Source: Eubacterium sp.
Lineage (GTDB): Bacteria; Bacillota; Clostridia; Lachnospirales; Lachnospiraceae
Reading direction: 5' to 3'
NCBI GenBank assembly: GCA_024698585.1
Contig: JAILRB010000064.1
Coordinates: forward strand, 1 to 64,000
DNA: 64,000 bases
Shown here piece after piece: positions 1 through 9,520 of this stretch. The translations under genes and the position numbers were made by a program. Positions within the stretch are counted from its first letter, which is position 1. The number at the start of each line of letters is the position of its first letter. The notes beneath the pieces are model-generated. The model was not told the origin of the DNA. It worked only from the letters and a program-made list of their open reading frames with translations, and searched no databases.

Positions 1-72
1 CGAAGCAAAGAAGCAACGACCGAGCCGGCAGGCGAGAAATCGAACTAGTTCGAGCCCCGCGGGCTCGTTTGC

Positions 73-113
73 GCAATAAAAATGGGTACCCGTTAAGGTA
101 CCCGTTTTATTGC
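73..113. terminator. Terminator-like inverted repeat next to the tRNA
   Basis: GCAATAAAAaTGGGTACC-cgttaa-GGTACCCGTTTTATTGC; near-perfect 17-bp stem with A/T-rich ends. Confidence 0.7.
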
Positions 114-121
114 ACAAAAAG

Positions 122-193
122 AGCGCGAGACGGGGATCGAACCCGCGGCCCCCTCCTTGGCAAGGAGGTGCTCCACCACTGAGCCACTCGCGC
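122..193 (-). tRNA. tRNA-Gly(GCC)
   Basis: Reverse complement GCGCGAGTGGCTCAGTGGTGGAGCACCTCCTTGCCAAGGAGGGGGCCGCGGGTTCGATCCCCGTCTCGCGCT; acceptor GCGCGAG/CTCGCGC, anticodon loop TTGCCAA (GCC), T-loop GGTTCGATCC; no encoded CCA. Confidence 0.95.
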
Positions 194-326
194 ATTGTTT
201 GGTGTGTGTTTCACACGCAAGAAGTATAATACTATACTCAGGAATAAAAGTCAATCATTTTTTGAAAAAATATTAAAAATGTTTCCTTTTGTTGGTGGAG
301 CAGTTTTTTCGCTTTAAAAGTACTGC

Positions 327-473
327 TTATTTCTCAACATGATCCTTGGGATAGCCATTCCCCTGTAGGTCAGTGGTGGGAGAAGAAGTGGTTTTCTTTT
401 TTTGAGGCGGTGTGCCTTCCCAGATTCCTTTCGGAATAGTTTTCACGGACTTATTTTTTCTTATTTTCTTCAT
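327..473 (-). CDS. Small 48-aa hypothetical protein (MKKIRKNKSVKTIPKGIWEGTPPQKKKTTSSPTTDLQGNGYPKDHVEK)
   Basis: Internal ATG of the 62-aa minus-strand ORF has a good RBS (GGAGGtttttATG). Confidence 0.4.
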   Translation of the reverse strand: MKKIRKNKSVKTIPKGIWEGTPPQKKKTTSSPTTDLQGNGYPKDHVEK

Positions 474-604
474 AAAAACCTCCATTTTTAATAGTTTTTC
501 CCAAAACCGAGACAATATGCAGGAACAGGAGCATTTGCTAGTAGACAGATTGTTTTTCGTACCTTAAAATAAAAGGAAACAAGTGAAAAAAGAGGAGAAA
601 TACA

Positions 605-1348
605 ATGAAAATACAGCGAACACGAATGCTGACACAGTATTTCATAAAACTGACAGCACGGCTGTCGATTTTTATTGCTGTTTTAGTGACATATCTGATA
701 AATAAGCCATTTTTATATAGGGTCATGACAAAGAAGTTCACACAGCTTGGATTGACTCCCTTGCACTTGTTATGGGCAGTATTCATGGGATTAATGCTAA
801 TCCATTTATTTCCGGGAAAACGAATTCTTACAATGGCGCTGAGAAAACGAAAAGAAGAAAATTTCAAGGAAGCACCGAATTACTCTGAATTGGAATTGCT
901 ACATTTTGTACAACGACAAAATATCAGTGCATGGAGGGTTCTTTTGGTGTGGCTTTCCTTTAATTGTTTTTGGGGGCTTTTGTACCTGTTTCATATTGTG
1001 GACAATGCAGATTTGCTGATGCTTACAGTCTTTTATTTTTTGTGTGATTATATCTGCATTTTATTTTTCTGCCCGTTTCAAACGCTTATTATGAAGAATA
1101 AATGTTGTGTGAATTGCAGAATTTATGACTGGGGACATTTTATGATGTTTACGCCGATGCTGTTTATACGAAACTTTTACAGCTGGAGTTTGTTTTTCAC
1201 TTCAGTGGTCGTGTTGATTCATTGGGAAATCATCTATGCGAAGTATCCGGAGCGATTTTGGTTTGGATCCAATCAAAACCTGCAGTGTGCACATTGTAAG
1301 GATAAGACCTGTCAGGTGAAACAGACAATTAAGGAAAAAATATCATAG
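605..1348 (+). CDS. Hypothetical multi-pass membrane protein with C-terminal Cys-containing tail
   Basis: 247-aa ORF, RBS AGAGGAG, several hydrophobic segments; tail CAHCKDKTCQVKQ. Confidence 0.75.
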   Translation: MKIQRTRMLTQYFIKLTARLSIFIAVLVTYLINKPFLYRVMTKKFTQLGLTPLHLLWAVFMGLMLIHLFPGKRILTMALRKRKEENFKEAPNYSELELLHFVQRQNISAWRVLLVWLSFNCFWGLLYLFHIVDNADLLMLTVFYFLCDYICILFFCPFQTLIMKNKCCVNCRIYDWGHFMMFTPMLFIRNFYSWSLFFTSVVVLIHWEIIYAKYPERFWFGSNQNLQCAHCKDKTCQVKQTIKEKIS

Positions 1349-1364
1349 ATACTGGGAGAAGACG

Positions 1365-2042
1365 ATGAAAAAGAAAAAACGCAAGAGAATTCTTGTGATC
1401 ATAATATTATTGGTAATGGGTGCGGCACTTTTGATTGTGGATCAAAAATGGGGCGTGGCAAGATTATGGAACAGTTACTTTACCGGTGGGAAAAAAGTAG
1501 TTGTTCTGGATGCGGGGCATGGAGGAACAGATCCGGGGTGTGGTCTGGGAAGTCCGTATGAAAAAGAAATTACGTTTAATATTGTAAAGGAAGCGCAAAA
1601 GGAATTAGAAAAGCAGGGATATGTGGTCGTGTTGACAAGAGAGGATGATTCCCTGATTTCCTTGGGAGACAGAGTACTTTGCTCACGGGTTTACAATGGA
1701 GACCTATTTGTCAGTGTTCATTTAAACTGGGCAGAAAATACCGAGGCCTATGGAATCGAAACATATTGTAATCAGGAATTAAATGGGAACAGTGCAGTGC
1801 TTGCAAAAGCCCTGCAAAAAAATGTTCTTGACGTGACTGAGTCCAATGACCGGAAGATTCACGTAGATAGTGATTTTTATGTGGTCAGAAATTCCAAGGT
1901 GCCATCTTGTCTGGTGGAAGTGGGCTTCTTATCTTCGAAAAAGGAAGGAAAGAAACTTAAGAACGAGGAATATCAGAAAAGGATTTCTGAGGGAATTGTG
2001 GAAGGGATCAATCAATACCTTACAGAAAGCAGTGAAAAATAG
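1365..2042 (+). CDS. N-acetylmuramoyl-L-alanine amidase (Amidase_3 type)
   Basis: VVLDAGHGGTDPGC, VLTREDDS, SVHLNW and VEVGFLSS motifs; N-terminal TM anchor. Confidence 0.9.
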   Translation: MKKKKRKRILVIIILLVMGAALLIVDQKWGVARLWNSYFTGGKKVVVLDAGHGGTDPGCGLGSPYEKEITFNIVKEAQKELEKQGYVVVLTREDDSLISLGDRVLCSRVYNGDLFVSVHLNWAENTEAYGIETYCNQELNGNSAVLAKALQKNVLDVTESNDRKIHVDSDFYVVRNSKVPSCLVEVGFLSSKKEGKKLKNEEYQKRISEGIVEGINQYLTESSEK

Positions 2043-2054
2043 AATGGAGAAGAA

Positions 2055-3668
2055 ATGCAGGAACAAGCTATTTTAAAACGAAAAATTTATTTATATCTGA
2101 CGGAATTTTTTGCGGGAATGTCTGTCATGGCAGTGGAACTCGGTGCAAGCAGACTTCTGGCACCATATTTTAGTTCTTCCCAGATTGTCTGGACGATTAT
2201 CATTGGAACCATCATGATTGCCATGGCATTGGGAAATATTTACGGAGGCAAGTCTGCGGATCGGGATCCGAATCCGGATCGATTGTATGGACGAATTATC
2301 GTTGCAGCCATCTGGATTGCTTTGATTCCGGTGCTGGGGCGTTATTTGATTATTGGGATTTCTGCGTTGCTTGTTTTTACGGTCAATAATAATTTCCTGA
2401 TTATTGCTGCCTTTGCGGCATGTATGGTAATTTTTGTTTTCCCGTTGTTTTTACTGGGAACTGTTACGCCATCCTTGGTGAAGTATTCGGTGGATTCTTT
2501 GGATGATAATGGGAAGACGGTTGGGTATCTCAACGCGTCCAATACCATCGGAAGCATCATCGGAACTTTTGTTCCAACCTTTGTGACGATTCCGGCAGTA
2601 GGTACATCCATCACATTTTTGGCGTTCTCAGGGATTTTACTGATTTTATCGGCTATTTACTTCATCAGCGCAAAAACGCCGCTGAAGCGGGTGAAAAAAC
2701 TTCCTGTAGGGATGGCAATCTTTTTAGTTTGTTGCATTGTGGGAAGGGATAATAGTTTTGCATTTTGGCAGGATCAATTGGTTTATGAAGGGGAGTCGGT
2801 TTATAATTACCTTCAGGTGGCTGAGGATGAGGAAAAGGTAGTATTGTCTACCAATGTTTTGTTTGGGGTTCAGTCCGTGTATATGAAGGATGACAAGCTG
2901 ACAGGACTATATTATGATTACGCCATGGCGGCACCTTTTATGGCAGGGGTTCACGAAAAGAAAAAGATGAATGTTTTGATTCTTGGAATGGGAACGGGAA
3001 CTTTTGCAACCCAATGCTCCCGCTATTTTAAGGATATGCATTTAGAAGGGGTAGAGATTGATGAGAAAATTACAAAACTTTCAGAACAATATTTTAATCT
3101 TCCGGAAAATGTGGAAGTAACGACTTATGATGGCAGGGCGTATCTGGCAGCGGTGGACAAAAAGTACGATGTGATTATGGTGGATGCATATCAGGATATT
3201 ACCATTCCGTTTCAGATGTCCTCAATTGAATTTTTCACGTTAGTGAAGGAACATTTGACGGAGGATGGTGTTATGGTGGTCAATATGAATATGCGTGGAT
3301 CAAAAAGCGGAAGTATTAATGATTATATTTCAGATACCATTAGTCATGTATTTCGAGAGGTGTACACTGTGGATGTAAATGGGTCCACAAACCGGGAGTT
3401 GTTTGCATCAAACAAGGAAGAGATGCTGAAAACCTACGAGGAAAATTTGCAGCAGGAAAAGAATAAGGAACTGCAGGGAATGATGACCATGGTGCAGGAA
3501 AACCTGAAATCCTATCAGCCGGGAAAACGATTGCTTACGGATGATCAGGCACCGGTGGAATTATTGGGAATGCAGATGATTGATGAGATTATTCAGGAAG
3601 AGCTAAAGTACTATAAAGACATTTATGAAAGAGATGGAATACATGGATTAATGGAGCAGGTATTATGA
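2055..3668 (+). CDS. Membrane protein fused to a spermidine synthase-like domain
   Basis: N-terminal TM bundle, then ILGMGTGTFATQCSRYF...VEIDEKI...DAYQDITIPFQMSSIEFF methyltransferase/aminopropyltransferase-like fold. Confidence 0.8.
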   Translation: MQEQAILKRKIYLYLTEFFAGMSVMAVELGASRLLAPYFSSSQIVWTIIIGTIMIAMALGNIYGGKSADRDPNPDRLYGRIIVAAIWIALIPVLGRYLIIGISALLVFTVNNNFLIIAAFAACMVIFVFPLFLLGTVTPSLVKYSVDSLDDNGKTVGYLNASNTIGSIIGTFVPTFVTIPAVGTSITFLAFSGILLILSAIYFISAKTPLKRVKKLPVGMAIFLVCCIVGRDNSFAFWQDQLVYEGESVYNYLQVAEDEEKVVLSTNVLFGVQSVYMKDDKLTGLYYDYAMAAPFMAGVHEKKKMNVLILGMGTGTFATQCSRYFKDMHLEGVEIDEKITKLSEQYFNLPENVEVTTYDGRAYLAAVDKKYDVIMVDAYQDITIPFQMSSIEFFTLVKEHLTEDGVMVVNMNMRGSKSGSINDYISDTISHVFREVYTVDVNGSTNRELFASNKEEMLKTYEENLQQEKNKELQGMMTMVQENLKSYQPGKRLLTDDQAPVELLGMQMIDEIIQEELKYYKDIYERDGIHGLMEQVL

Positions 3669-4333
3669 AACATACAGCAAAACAGATGTCAGAATCAATA
3701 TTGCTAGGAATGGTATTGGCATTGTCCGGTGGGTTTATGGATGCATATTCTTACCTTTGCAGAGACCAGGTATTTGCCAATGCCCAGACAGGAAATATTT
3801 TATTGTTTGGGATTCATTTGATTAATCGGGAATTTATGGTGGCGCTTCACTACTTTAGCCCGGTGCTGGCCTTTACCATTGGAATCATTTTGGCAGATAT
3901 TGTGCGACATAAAACCACAGAGATACAACAGATTCATTGGCGGCAGATTGCCGTGTTAATGGAAGCGGTCATTCTGTTTGGAGTGGCAGCCATTCCGGCA
4001 GGTTTCAGTATGATTGCCAACACTTTGACGTCTTTCGCCTGTGGGATTCAGGTGGAAAGTTTTCGAAGCATTCATGGCAATGGAATTGCAACAACCATGT
4101 GCATTGGAAATTTGCGAAGCGGAACCCAGAATCTGAATGAATATATCCTGACAAGGGAAAAGCCTTATTTAAGAAAAGCAGGATTATATTTTGGAATTAT
4201 ATTGTTTTTTGTCATCGGAGCAATTATTGGAAGTTTGATGATTAAAGCATTTCGGGAACAGGCTATTTTGTTTTGCTCGGCATTGTTGATGATTTGCTTT
4301 TTTATGATGTTTATACGTTTAGAAGAAAGATAA
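3665..4333 (+). CDS. YoaK/DUF1275 family membrane protein
   Basis: LALSGGFMDAYSYLCRDQVFANAQTGNILLFG is typical of the family; ATGA overlap with upstream ORF. Confidence 0.85.
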   Translation: MKHTAKQMSESILLGMVLALSGGFMDAYSYLCRDQVFANAQTGNILLFGIHLINREFMVALHYFSPVLAFTIGIILADIVRHKTTEIQQIHWRQIAVLMEAVILFGVAAIPAGFSMIANTLTSFACGIQVESFRSIHGNGIATTMCIGNLRSGTQNLNEYILTREKPYLRKAGLYFGIILFFVIGAIIGSLMIKAFREQAILFCSALLMICFFMMFIRLEER

Positions 4334-4369
4334 GTAAGAAGGAATTCTTACAGTGAGGGAGGACAAGAG

Positions 4370-5476
4370 ATGTCTGTCGTAATTTTAGGAGTGTTAGCAG
4401 TGGTTTTAATGGGGCTGTTGCTATTCTTTTTATTGAAGTATTGCATTGGAAAACTGTATAAGTTTCAATTTGTGAAAAAACTAGTTGGGGACTCAAAGAA
4501 AAAAAAGGTGTCCATTACAATAATTCTTGTATTGCTCATTGTAGGATTGGGATACTGGGATTTTGTGAACACCCTGATTGTCATTCTTCATTTGGATATA
4601 TTCTTGGGACTGGGAGAACTCCTTGAGAAGGTTGTGAGAAAAATCAGTGGGAAGAAGGTTTCGTGTTATTGGCAAGGTGGACTTGCGATTCTAACGCTGA
4701 TTCTTTATTTGTCTGCGGGATATTACAATGCGTACCATGTTTCTGAAACGCGGTATCAACTAAAGACGTCAAAGGATTTGAAGGGGGAGAGTATAAGAGT
4801 TGTTCAGATTTCAGATTCTCATGTCGGGGCGACATTTGATGGAGCGGGGTTCGGAAAACATTTGAAAAATATTCAAAAAACAAATCCGGATTTAGTAGTC
4901 GTTACAGGGGATTTTGTAGATGATGATACCACAAAAGAAGATATGATTCTCAGTTGTCAGGAATTGGGAAAGTTGAAGTCTACCTATGGAACTTATGTGA
5001 TTTGGGGAAATCACGATAAAGGGTATTATAATTCCAGAGGGTACTCCCTGGAAGAAATCAAGACGGAATTAGAGAAAAACCAGATAACAGTATTGGAAGA
5101 TGAAACTGTGCTGATTGACGACAGATTTTACCTGATCGGTCGACTGGATCGTTCTTTCCAAGAGCGTAAAACGGCAGAAGAAATGGTGAAGGATCTGGAT
5201 CCTTCAAAGTATATGATTATGCTGGATCACCAGCCGAATGATTATGATGCAGAAGAAAAAACAGAAGTCGATTTGGTATTATCAGGACACTCTCATGGAG
5301 GGCAGATGATTCCGATTGGAATTACCGGAGAATTATCCGGAGCCAACGATAAGACTTACGGGATGGAAGTCAGAAATAAAACCACATTTATCGTGAATTC
5401 TGGAATTTCTGATTGGGCAATTAAGTTTAAGACAGGAACTATTTCCGAGTATGGGGTAATTGATATAAAAGAGTAG
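4370..5476 (+). CDS. Membrane-anchored metallophosphoesterase
   Basis: ISDSHVG, GDFVDD, WGNHDKGYY and GHSHGGQ motifs. Confidence 0.9.
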   Translation: MSVVILGVLAVVLMGLLLFFLLKYCIGKLYKFQFVKKLVGDSKKKKVSITIILVLLIVGLGYWDFVNTLIVILHLDIFLGLGELLEKVVRKISGKKVSCYWQGGLAILTLILYLSAGYYNAYHVSETRYQLKTSKDLKGESIRVVQISDSHVGATFDGAGFGKHLKNIQKTNPDLVVVTGDFVDDDTTKEDMILSCQELGKLKSTYGTYVIWGNHDKGYYNSRGYSLEEIKTELEKNQITVLEDETVLIDDRFYLIGRLDRSFQERKTAEEMVKDLDPSKYMIMLDHQPNDYDAEEKTEVDLVLSGHSHGGQMIPIGITGELSGANDKTYGMEVRNKTTFIVNSGISDWAIKFKTGTISEYGVIDIKE

Positions 5477-5560
5477 AAAAGAGTTCTTCCGCAATCGAAT
5501 TTATGATATAATAGAAGCAGATTAATTTCGGAAAAAACAAAATAGTGCGGAGGTGATTTT

Positions 5561-6154
5561 ATGTATCCGGTAATTGTAATTAGCAGAGAGTACGGAAGTG
5601 GCGGACGAGATGTTGGACAGAAGGTGGCAGAAATGCTGGATATCCCTTTTTACGACGGAACAATTATTCAGGCAGTAGCAGATGAAAGCGGATATACGCC
5701 GGAATATATTAAAGATAAGGCAGAGTATACCACAGGAGTCAATCAGTGGTTTACGGGCAGTTTTTTTTCTTCTAGCTATATTTCTAATCCACAGGATCAG
5801 ATTTTTGAATTGCAATCCAGAGTGGTTTTAGAATGTGCCAGAAAGGGACCGTGTGTAATCGTGGGACGATGCGCCGATTATATTCTGGAAAAAGCTGAGA
5901 TAGAAACCTTAAATGTATTTATTCACGCAGATATTCAAAGCAGAAAGGAACGGGTACTTTCCAGAAATGATGACGTTCCGGAACACGTAGAAAAATATTT
6001 GGAACGACGAGATAAAGGTCGAAAAGCATACTATCGATATTACACAGACCGAAAATGGGGAGATTACCATAATTATCATCTGAATCTGGACAGTGGTTAT
6101 CTTGGAATTGACTACTGCGCTCAAATTATTGTTGATACAGTAAAAATGAAATAA
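5561..6154 (+). CDS. Cytidylate kinase-like family protein
   Basis: VIVISREYGSGGRDVGQKVAEML...VIVGRCADYIL. Confidence 0.85.
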   Translation: MYPVIVISREYGSGGRDVGQKVAEMLDIPFYDGTIIQAVADESGYTPEYIKDKAEYTTGVNQWFTGSFFSSSYISNPQDQIFELQSRVVLECARKGPCVIVGRCADYILEKAEIETLNVFIHADIQSRKERVLSRNDDVPEHVEKYLERRDKGRKAYYRYYTDRKWGDYHNYHLNLDSGYLGIDYCAQIIVDTVKMK

Positions 6155-6221
6155 AGCATATAAAACTGCTATGTTGATACGAAAAGTGTTGATATGGCGG
6201 TTTTTTTGTTTGCAAAAATAT

Positions 6222-6245
6222 AATACCTACAGTATACTAGGAATT
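6222..6245. promoter_or_regulatory. Candidate Rrf2 operator in its own promoter region
   Basis: AATACCTA-N8-TAGGAATT imperfect palindrome; same arms at nifS and cysK upstream regions. Confidence 0.45.
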
Positions 6246-6274
6246 GAAAAAGAAATGAAGTGGAGAGATGTATT

Positions 6275-6685
6275 ATGATGATTTCAACAAAAGGTCGTTA
6301 TGCATTAAGAATCATGATTGACCTGGCACAGAATGGAGAAGGAAAATATATTTCCCTAAAGGATATTGCAAACCGCCAGCAGATTTCCATGAAGTATTTG
6401 GAAATGATTGTTTCGATTTTACATAAAGGTGGAATGGTAAGTAGTCTTCGTGGAAAATCCGGTGGGTATAAGCTTTCCAAAGAACCGGGAGAATACACAT
6501 TGGGTTCCATTTTAAAATTAACTGAAGGAAGTCTGGCACCGGTATACTGTTTGGAAAGTGGGGCAGAGACCTGTGACAGAGCAGAAGAATGTGTTACCTT
6601 GCCGTTGTGGAAAAATCTGGATCAGATGATTGATGAGTATTTGGAACAACATACATTAAAAGACCTGGTAGAAGGAAAGTTATAA
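6275..6685 (+). CDS. Rrf2 family transcriptional regulator (IscR/CymR-like)
   Basis: MMISTKGRYALRIMIDLA...LRGKSGGYKLSK winged helix; ATG start preceded by GGAGAG. Confidence 0.92.
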   Translation: MMISTKGRYALRIMIDLAQNGEGKYISLKDIANRQQISMKYLEMIVSILHKGGMVSSLRGKSGGYKLSKEPGEYTLGSILKLTEGSLAPVYCLESGAETCDRAEECVTLPLWKNLDQMIDEYLEQHTLKDLVEGKL

Positions 6686-6699
6686 AAGCGTTAAGCTTA

Positions 6700-6740
6700 A
6701 AAAAAGAATGGTGAGATTTTTCTCACCATCCTTTTTATTT
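6700..6740. terminator. Bidirectional terminator between convergent genes
   Basis: aaaaagaATGGTGAGAtttTTCTCACCATccttttt. Confidence 0.75.
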
Positions 6741-7526
6741 AAACATATGTCCACCGATTTTAAGTCGACATCCTGCTACGTATCTTGAGAAGAATAAGAA
6801 GTTCGCCATACTTGTTTCTGAACTTCCAAGTACTACGGAGTTTTCACCGTTTAATGTTTCTTTTGCTGCATTAATACAAGCCTGAGGAATATTTCCGTTA
6901 TCGTACTTGTTTAATGCTCTGCTTAAAAATCCTGTAGCGGCAGGAGTGAACTGACCACGCTGATAAATAACACCGGCTAAAGTGTTTGGGAAGGAACCGG
7001 ACTTAATTCGGTTCATAATTACAATCCCTACAGCTTTCTTTCCTGCATAAGATTCTGCACCAGCTTCACAGAAGATGATCGAAGACATCAGTCTGAGCTG
7101 AGTAGCATTATATCTGTTCTTAACCTTAACAGTAATCTTTGCGTACACATCACCGGTTTTCTTAGAAGTGACAGTAATTACTGTTTTACCTTTTTTTGTA
7201 GCTCTTACAATTCCTTTTTCATTTACTGTAGCAACAGCAGTCTTACTAGAAACAAAATCGTACTTTTTCATTTTCTTCTTAGATAATGATAAAACTTTTT
7301 TTAGTTTTAATGTCTTATTAACTTTTACTTTTTTTGTTACTTTTATAGTTTCTTTTTTAGCAACCTTTACAGTTTCCTGAACTGTAGTAGTTTCTTCTTC
7401 GATTGTAGCAGTAGTTACTTCCTGTGTTTCTTCTTCAGCAGCATTGACGGCTACCATACTTGAAGCACTAAGAACAAAAACTAATAAAAATAATGTTAAA
7501 ATATGACGTTTCAAAACAACCTCCAA
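6735..7526 (-). CDS. Secreted SleB-like cell wall hydrolase with N-terminal Big_2-like domain
   Basis: Signal peptide; lysine-rich Big_2-like segment; MSSIIFCEAGAESYAGKKAVGIVIMNRIKSGSFPNT...GVIYQRGQFTP. Confidence 0.88.
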   Translation of the reverse strand: MEVVLKRHILTLFLLVFVLSASSMVAVNAAEEETQEVTTATIEEETTTVQETVKVAKKETIKVTKKVKVNKTLKLKKVLSLSKKKMKKYDFVSSKTAVATVNEKGIVRATKKGKTVITVTSKKTGDVYAKITVKVKNRYNATQLRLMSSIIFCEAGAESYAGKKAVGIVIMNRIKSGSFPNTLAGVIYQRGQFTPAATGFLSRALNKYDNGNIPQACINAAKETLNGENSVVLGSSETSMANFLFFSRYVAGCRLKIGGHMFK

Positions 7527-7784
7527 TTTATTACATAATTGTTACAATGTTTGCACGCTAGATACATAATGCCAAAAATCATGTAATTTGTCAACCTTTT
7601 TTGTAACAAACAAAAGGTTTTTATGAAAAAAATAGTAGTTTCTTCTTATTATAGTGCGATGAATGATAAAAAAGGGTCGAAAATAAGAAATATCTTTGTA
7701 ACTTTTCATTCAGAGACAAAAAAATACGTTACATTTAAGAAAAAATTAAAATGGGTATTTACAAATATGAAAATACAGATTATA

Positions 7785-7807
7785 ATTCCTAGTAGTCAGA
7801 TAGGAAT
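7785..7807. promoter_or_regulatory. Candidate Rrf2 operator upstream of nifS
   Basis: Perfect 7-9-7 palindrome ATTCCTA-gtagtcaga-TAGGAAT. Confidence 0.55.
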
Positions 7808-7822
7808 AAGGAGGAGAACGAA

Positions 7823-9010
7823 ATGAAAATATATGCAGACTATGCTGCAACGACGCCAATGAGCGAGACAGCAATCAAGGCAATGATAAATATCATGCAG
7901 GAAGTTTATGGAAATCCATCCAGTCTTCACAGCATTGGTCAGAAGGCAGCAGAATATCTTTTACAGGCACGAATTGATGTGGCAGAAGCCATTGGTGCAG
8001 ACTTTAAGGAAATCTATTTTACATCCGGGGGGAGTGAAGCAGATAATCAGGCTTTAATCTCTGCAGCATACTTCGGAAGATTAAAAGGAAAGAATCATAT
8101 TATTTCCACACCAATTGAACATCATGCGATTCTTCATACATTAGATAAATTAAAAAAGGAAGGGTTTGATGTGACCTTAGTGGATGTGGAAAGTAATGGG
8201 ATTGTAGATGCCAAGAAAGTGGAAGCGGCAATCACAGATAAAACCGCATTGGTAACAGTGATGTTTGCAAACAATGAAATCGGAACCATTCAGCCAATCA
8301 AAGAAATTGCAGCAATTTGTAATGAAAGAGGAATTCCTTTCCATACAGATGCGGTTCAGGCGGTTGGTCATGTTCCGGTGAATGTAAAGGAATTAGGTGT
8401 GGACATGCTTTCCCTGTCCTCCCACAAATTTAAAGGACCGAAAGGGGTTGGAGTCTTATATGCGAATAAAAAGGTTCCGCTGACCAACGTCATTGAAGGT
8501 GGTGCACAGGAGCGCGGCAAACGTGCTGGAACAGAGAATCTGGCAGCAATTGTTGGTATGGCAGCGGCATTGAAAGAAGCTGTGGCTAATGTTGAAGAAA
8601 CTGCAAAAAAGACAGCACAGCGCAGAAGACAATTGATTGAAGGATTGTCACAGATTGAGCATTCTGCATTAAACGGAGATGCGGAACAAAGACTTCCTGG
8701 CAATGTGAATTTCTGTTTTGAAGGAATTGAAGGGGAATCTCTTCTATTATTATTAGATAGCAAAGGAATTGCAGCATCTTCCGGTTCTGCATGTACTTCC
8801 GGTTCCCTGGATCCAAGTCACGTGTTATTAGCAATCGGACGACCACACGAAGTGGCTCATGGTTCACTGAGATTGACATTTAATGAAGAAATCACGGAAG
8901 AAGAAGTAGAATACCTGATTCAGTCTACGAAGGATGTTGTGGAATACCTGCGAAGCATTTCGCCGGTATGGGATGAATTACAGAGAGGAGAATTAGAATA
9001 TGTTATATAG
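7823..9010 (+). CDS. nifS: Cysteine desulfurase
   Basis: MKIYADYAATTPMSETA, SSHKFKGPKGVGVLY, SSGSACTSGSLDPSHVLLAIG. Confidence 0.95.
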   Translation: MKIYADYAATTPMSETAIKAMINIMQEVYGNPSSLHSIGQKAAEYLLQARIDVAEAIGADFKEIYFTSGGSEADNQALISAAYFGRLKGKNHIISTPIEHHAILHTLDKLKKEGFDVTLVDVESNGIVDAKKVEAAITDKTALVTVMFANNEIGTIQPIKEIAAICNERGIPFHTDAVQAVGHVPVNVKELGVDMLSLSSHKFKGPKGVGVLYANKKVPLTNVIEGGAQERGKRAGTENLAAIVGMAAALKEAVANVEETAKKTAQRRRQLIEGLSQIEHSALNGDAEQRLPGNVNFCFEGIEGESLLLLLDSKGIAASSGSACTSGSLDPSHVLLAIGRPHEVAHGSLRLTFNEEITEEEVEYLIQSTKDVVEYLRSISPVWDELQRGELEYVI

Positions 9011-9380
9011 TGAAAAGGTAATGGATCATTTCATGAATCCAAGAAATGTCGGTGAAATTGAAGACGCGGATGGTATCGGAGAAGTAGGAAATGCCAAGTG
9101 TGGTGATATTATGAAGATTTATCTGAAGATTGATCAGAATATCATTACAGACGTGAAGTTTAAAACCTTCGGTTGTGGTTCTGCCATTGCCAGCAGTTCC
9201 ATGGCAACAGAATTGATTAAAGGAAAATCTGTGGATGAAGCGTTGGCCTTAACAAATAAGGCAGTAACAGAAGCACTGGACGGTCTGCCGACTCATAAGA
9301 TTCATTGTTCTGTTTTAGCAGAAGAAGCAATCAAATCCGCATTGGATGACTTCTATCAGAGATATCCGGACGGAAAATAA
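9000..9380 (+). CDS. nifU: Fe-S cluster assembly scaffold, NifU/IscU-like
   Basis: MLYSEKVMDHFMNPRNVGEIEDADGIGEVGNAKCGDIMKIYLKI...FKTFGCGSAIASSSMATE; overlaps nifS end. Confidence 0.95.
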   Translation: MLYSEKVMDHFMNPRNVGEIEDADGIGEVGNAKCGDIMKIYLKIDQNIITDVKFKTFGCGSAIASSSMATELIKGKSVDEALALTNKAVTEALDGLPTHKIHCSVLAEEAIKSALDDFYQRYPDGK

Positions 9381-9391
9381 TATATGAAAGT

Positions 9392-9437
9392 AAAAGACAC
9401 TCGGTGAAGCGATCATGCTACGCCGGGTGTCTTTTTT
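9392..9437 (+). terminator. Rho-independent terminator after nifU
   Basis: AAAGACACTCGGtgaagcgatcatgctacgCCGGGTGTCTTTTTTT. Confidence 0.85.
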
Positions 9438-9520
9438 TGAGAGGATTCCGTCGATGAGCCGGCATGATTTGTGCAACATACTGTATGAAGCAACCATATA
9501 TATTTCAAAAACACTCTTGT

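Noticed and set aside
7623-7826. 67-aa plus-strand ORF before nifS
   Set aside because: Low-complexity Lys/Ile composition, covers the candidate operator and nifS RBS region; most likely non-coding.
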